64,000 nt of DNA, from assembly GCF_009870125.1 (NCBI RefSeq), contig NC_046683.1, positions 60,341,869 through 60,405,868 of the forward strand, read 5' to 3'. Numbering within the stretch: position 1 is the first letter of the stretch; every line of letters begins with the position of its first letter. The translations under genes and the position numbers were made by a program. This document shows positions 61,782-64,000 of this stretch, piece after piece. This DNA is from Drosophila pseudoobscura (Eukaryota > Arthropoda > Insecta > Diptera > Drosophilidae). Under the pieces are notes generated by a model. The model saw only the letters and a program-made list of their open reading frames with translations, did no database searches and was not told the origin of the DNA.

Positions 61782-62558
61782 ATGCTGCGCTTGCTGATCT
61801 TGCTGGCTACCGGAGTGGCTCTGGGGATCTTTATTCTGGGCTGCCAGGCCGAATGCAATGCCTGTTCGACCGCAAGCAATGTGTCCTGCGCATCCAACAC
61901 AACGTTCCAGTTCTGTTCGGATGACAGCGTGCCCATACAACCGGCATACTCCTGCCCCCCAGGGTACTATTGCACCGCGACCACCGTGATTTGTAGCAAG
62001 AGTGTGGCCCTCAGAGCCTGCAATTGCGGATCGTGCAACGATTACTTTGCCTGCCTCACCGATCGGACCTATGCCCTGTGCCTCGGATCGAGCTCGCCCT
62101 CCCAGCTCGGCGGCAGCTGCGGCTCGGACCATGTATGCGACTCGACCAGTCCGTATATCTGTGTCAATGCCACTTCCGGTTCCCAGCCCACTTGTCCCGT
62201 TGGCAGCGATACGAGTCCAGGCGGTGTGGACCCCATTGGACTGACTCCCACTGCATATTGTGGCATCATCCAACAGACTGGAAAGTTTCCCTACGGCATC
62301 GATCCGGAAACCACCTGCAGGCAGTGAGTACTCGTATTTGTAACTGTATATCAGGATATATTCTAATCTATGGTATTGCTTTCTAGGTACATCTCTTGTA
62401 CTGTGAATGCCACCACTCTGATCTGGAAAGGAGCCCTCAACGATTGTCCTGGCCTCACTTATTACGACAGCTCCACAAAGTACTGCACCACTAAATTGCC
62501 ACCCAGATGCAGTGCTGGAGTCGCCACTTTAAGTCTCAGCAATCTGTATCTATTGTGA
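61782..62558 (+). CDS. Peritrophin-like protein, array member 6
   Basis: Exons 61782-62323 and 62387-62558 encode 237 aa. Signal peptide MLRLLILLATGVALGIFILG, then cysteine modules ECNACSTASNVSCASNTTFQ and CNCGSCNDYFACLTDRTYAL. A short Pro/Gly linker without a mucin region follows. The six-Cys CBM14-like domain runs YCGIIQQTGKFPYGIDPETT, CRQ|YISC, DC, YC, RC. It ends in a short hydrophobic tail ATLSLSNLYLL. The intron splits CRQ|Y at CA|G. Confidence 0.9.
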
Positions 62559-63164
62559 TTTCGGTTTTAGCTTATCTGTAGATTCTTTAAAATAATTTTC
62601 TCTGGAGTTGTGTTTCCATTTTGGTTAGATTTTTGAATACCTGCAGTGCTGTCCAACACGAAAGTATTCAGTATTTAAAACTCGACACTCACTGAAGGAA
62701 TAAAATATAATTTAAATGAACAAACAAACGTCGTGTTAAACCCTCTGCTTAACTATTTTATCAAAAATATACGATAGCTAAGAATAAATGTTATCTTCTC
62801 TTTGAACGGTTCTATATTGATTTCGATCATTTATTTCTTGTATGCAAATACTATTCAGCATGGAATTAATGTTAAATTGAACTAATTGAATGGCTGGTGT
62901 CGTCTTTTAGGCTGCCTACATTTACATGTCACACTTTGAGAGCTCTGAGTACCGACTCTTTAATAGAGTAAAAAGTAGTAGTAGTAGAGTAGCGAATTTT
63001 TAGTAGATTTATTATATATCTAACGCGTATCCCTTGTCAGCTGATTTACTCGATTCTCCTGTTGTTGAAAGTTTTCCAGATTCCCCTTTAATCTTTATGA
63101 TGCACTATAATCCAAACCAATATAGTGACTGTGATTGCAACTTTAATGAGATAAAACTGAATCG
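62559..63164. other. Intergenic region
   Basis: AT-rich spacer without a gene. It includes CTTATCT (AGATAAG on the other strand) at 62571-62577 and several short TAGTAG units near 62975. Confidence 0.55.
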
Positions 63165-63201
63165 AATAAATTCTGCTGCAGGGCAAATGCGAGTCTCAGT
63201 T
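63165..63201 (+). promoter_or_regulatory. Core promoter of array member 7
   Basis: A/T-rich AATAAAT at 63165 and Inr TCAGTT with its A at 63198, 31-33 bp later. The ATG at 63212 leaves a 14-nt leader. Confidence 0.6.
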
Positions 63202-63211
63202 CCACTTGAAG

Positions 63212-63975
63212 ATGCTCCGCCTGCTGATCTTGCTGGGAATCGGGGTGCTGGGCTGTTGGGCCGAGTGCAATGTCTGTTCGTCTGATGCCAATGTGGCCTG
63301 CGTATCGGCCACGGAGTATCAGATCTGCTCCGTCGCCCATGTGCCCTTGGGGCCCGTTACGAGCTGTCCTACCAACTACTTCTGTACCGCAAACGGTACC
63401 TTTTGCAGCCCGGATGAGACCTACGGGGCCTGTTTGAACTGCAACCAATGCAGTGCGGACAAGCAATTTGCGTGCATCAGCACATCGCAATTTGCCTTGT
63501 GTCTGGGACAGGACACGCCGAGTACATCGATTATAGGCTCCTGCGGCACGAGTTTGGTTTGCAGCGTGGATAATCCTGATATCTGTGGCAGCTCGGCCAC
63601 CTATCCGGCATCCTGTGCGAACAATTCAACTGACGGTAACGGCACAGGCACTTCCATCACAGATCCCACCCAGTACTGCCGCAGCCTGCAGCAGCCTGGA
63701 CGGTTTCCCTATGGCTCTGATGCCACAACCACCTGCAGGCAGTAAGTATTGCCCCTCCCAATTCATCTCACTTTCAATCAGACTATAACGTATGAGATAC
63801 ATTTTCCAGATATATCTCCTGCTATACGTTTGCAAGTGTATGGTATGGAGCCATCTACTTCTGCGCGGGATCCACATACTTTGACAGTACCACAAAGATG
63901 TGCACCACTCAAACGCAGGCCAGATGCTCGGCGAGTGTCACTTCTTTGTCTCTAAACGGACGGTTGTTGCCATAA
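63212..63975 (+). CDS. Peritrophin-like protein, array member 7
   Basis: Exons 63212-63741 and 63810-63975 encode 231 aa. The ATG at 63212 sits at the same distance from the Inr as in members 5 and 6; the in-frame codon two positions earlier is TTG and should be ignored. Signal peptide MLRLLILLGIGVLGCWA, then modules ECNVCSSDANVACVSATEYQ and CNQCSADKQFACISTSQFAL. A Thr/Gly/Asn linker leads to a six-Cys CBM14-like domain (YCRS, TCRQ|YISC, FC, MC, RC). The tail VTSLSLNGRLLP resembles that of members 4 and 6. The array may continue beyond the window. Confidence 0.9.
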
Positions 63976-64000
63976 AGAGGCCTAATCTTTATGAACTGAG

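Noticed and set aside
1-64000. CRISPR arrays, tRNA or rRNA genes
   Set aside because: None seen; spaced repeats here are microsatellites or LTRs, and the only tRNA-like match is the 18-nt primer site.

Overview
The window is a piece of a Drosophila genome, most likely of the obscura group. The evidence is fly-style introns, Kozak and Inr/TATA contexts, a recognisable Fhos gene, and a degenerate interspersed repeat I associate from memory with obscura-group flies. All genes are eukaryotic and spliced; I saw no tRNA, rRNA or CRISPR array.

Region 1 (1-50,125, + strand) is almost entirely Fhos, the fly FHOD-type formin. The window opens inside it. A very large disordered long-isoform exon (424-3932) and a short exon (4052-4130) are followed by a 34-kb intron. 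An alternative first exon inside that intron (31,466-31,654) encodes the GTPase-binding N terminus. Both 5' forms join in phase 0 to a common set of exons from 38,361 onward: FH3/DID repeats, linker, polyproline FH1, FH2, and the DAD tail ending at 49,636. By my exon model the short isoform is 1395 aa and the long one exceeds 2500 aa.

Inside the 34-kb intron, antisense to Fhos, sits an apparently intact 10.2-kb LTR retrotransposon (19,190-29,406). It has 2.18-kb LTRs with TGTA...TACA ends and a 4-bp target duplication AGTT. Gag and Pol are intact and joined by a canonical -1 frameshift site, and there is no env. It resembles the long-LTR Osvaldo/Ulysses type of gypsy elements. Its Gag begins with a complete RING-H2 finger, which I consider the most unusual feature of the window. 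A lysine-tRNA primer-binding site lies 84 nt away from the LTR edge.

A second Fhos intron (43,360-45,911) holds a degenerate dispersed repeat and two convergent nested genes: an unrecognised 99-aa helical protein (+) and an acyl-CoA-binding protein gene (-).

Region 2 (50,130-54,000, - strand) holds a five-exon secreted CUB-domain gene, convergent with Fhos so that the poly(A) signals abut, and a single-exon TMX-like thioredoxin membrane protein whose active site is degenerate.

Region 3 (54,500-63,975) is a tandem array of seven related secreted cysteine-rich proteins on both strands, most carrying C-terminal chitin-binding (peritrophin-A/CBM14-like) domains. They look like peritrophic-matrix or cuticle components. 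Two divergent pairs share roughly 350-bp promoters, and several members have matching TATA-like/Inr core promoters with very short leaders. A degenerate intergenic repeat family flanks the array.
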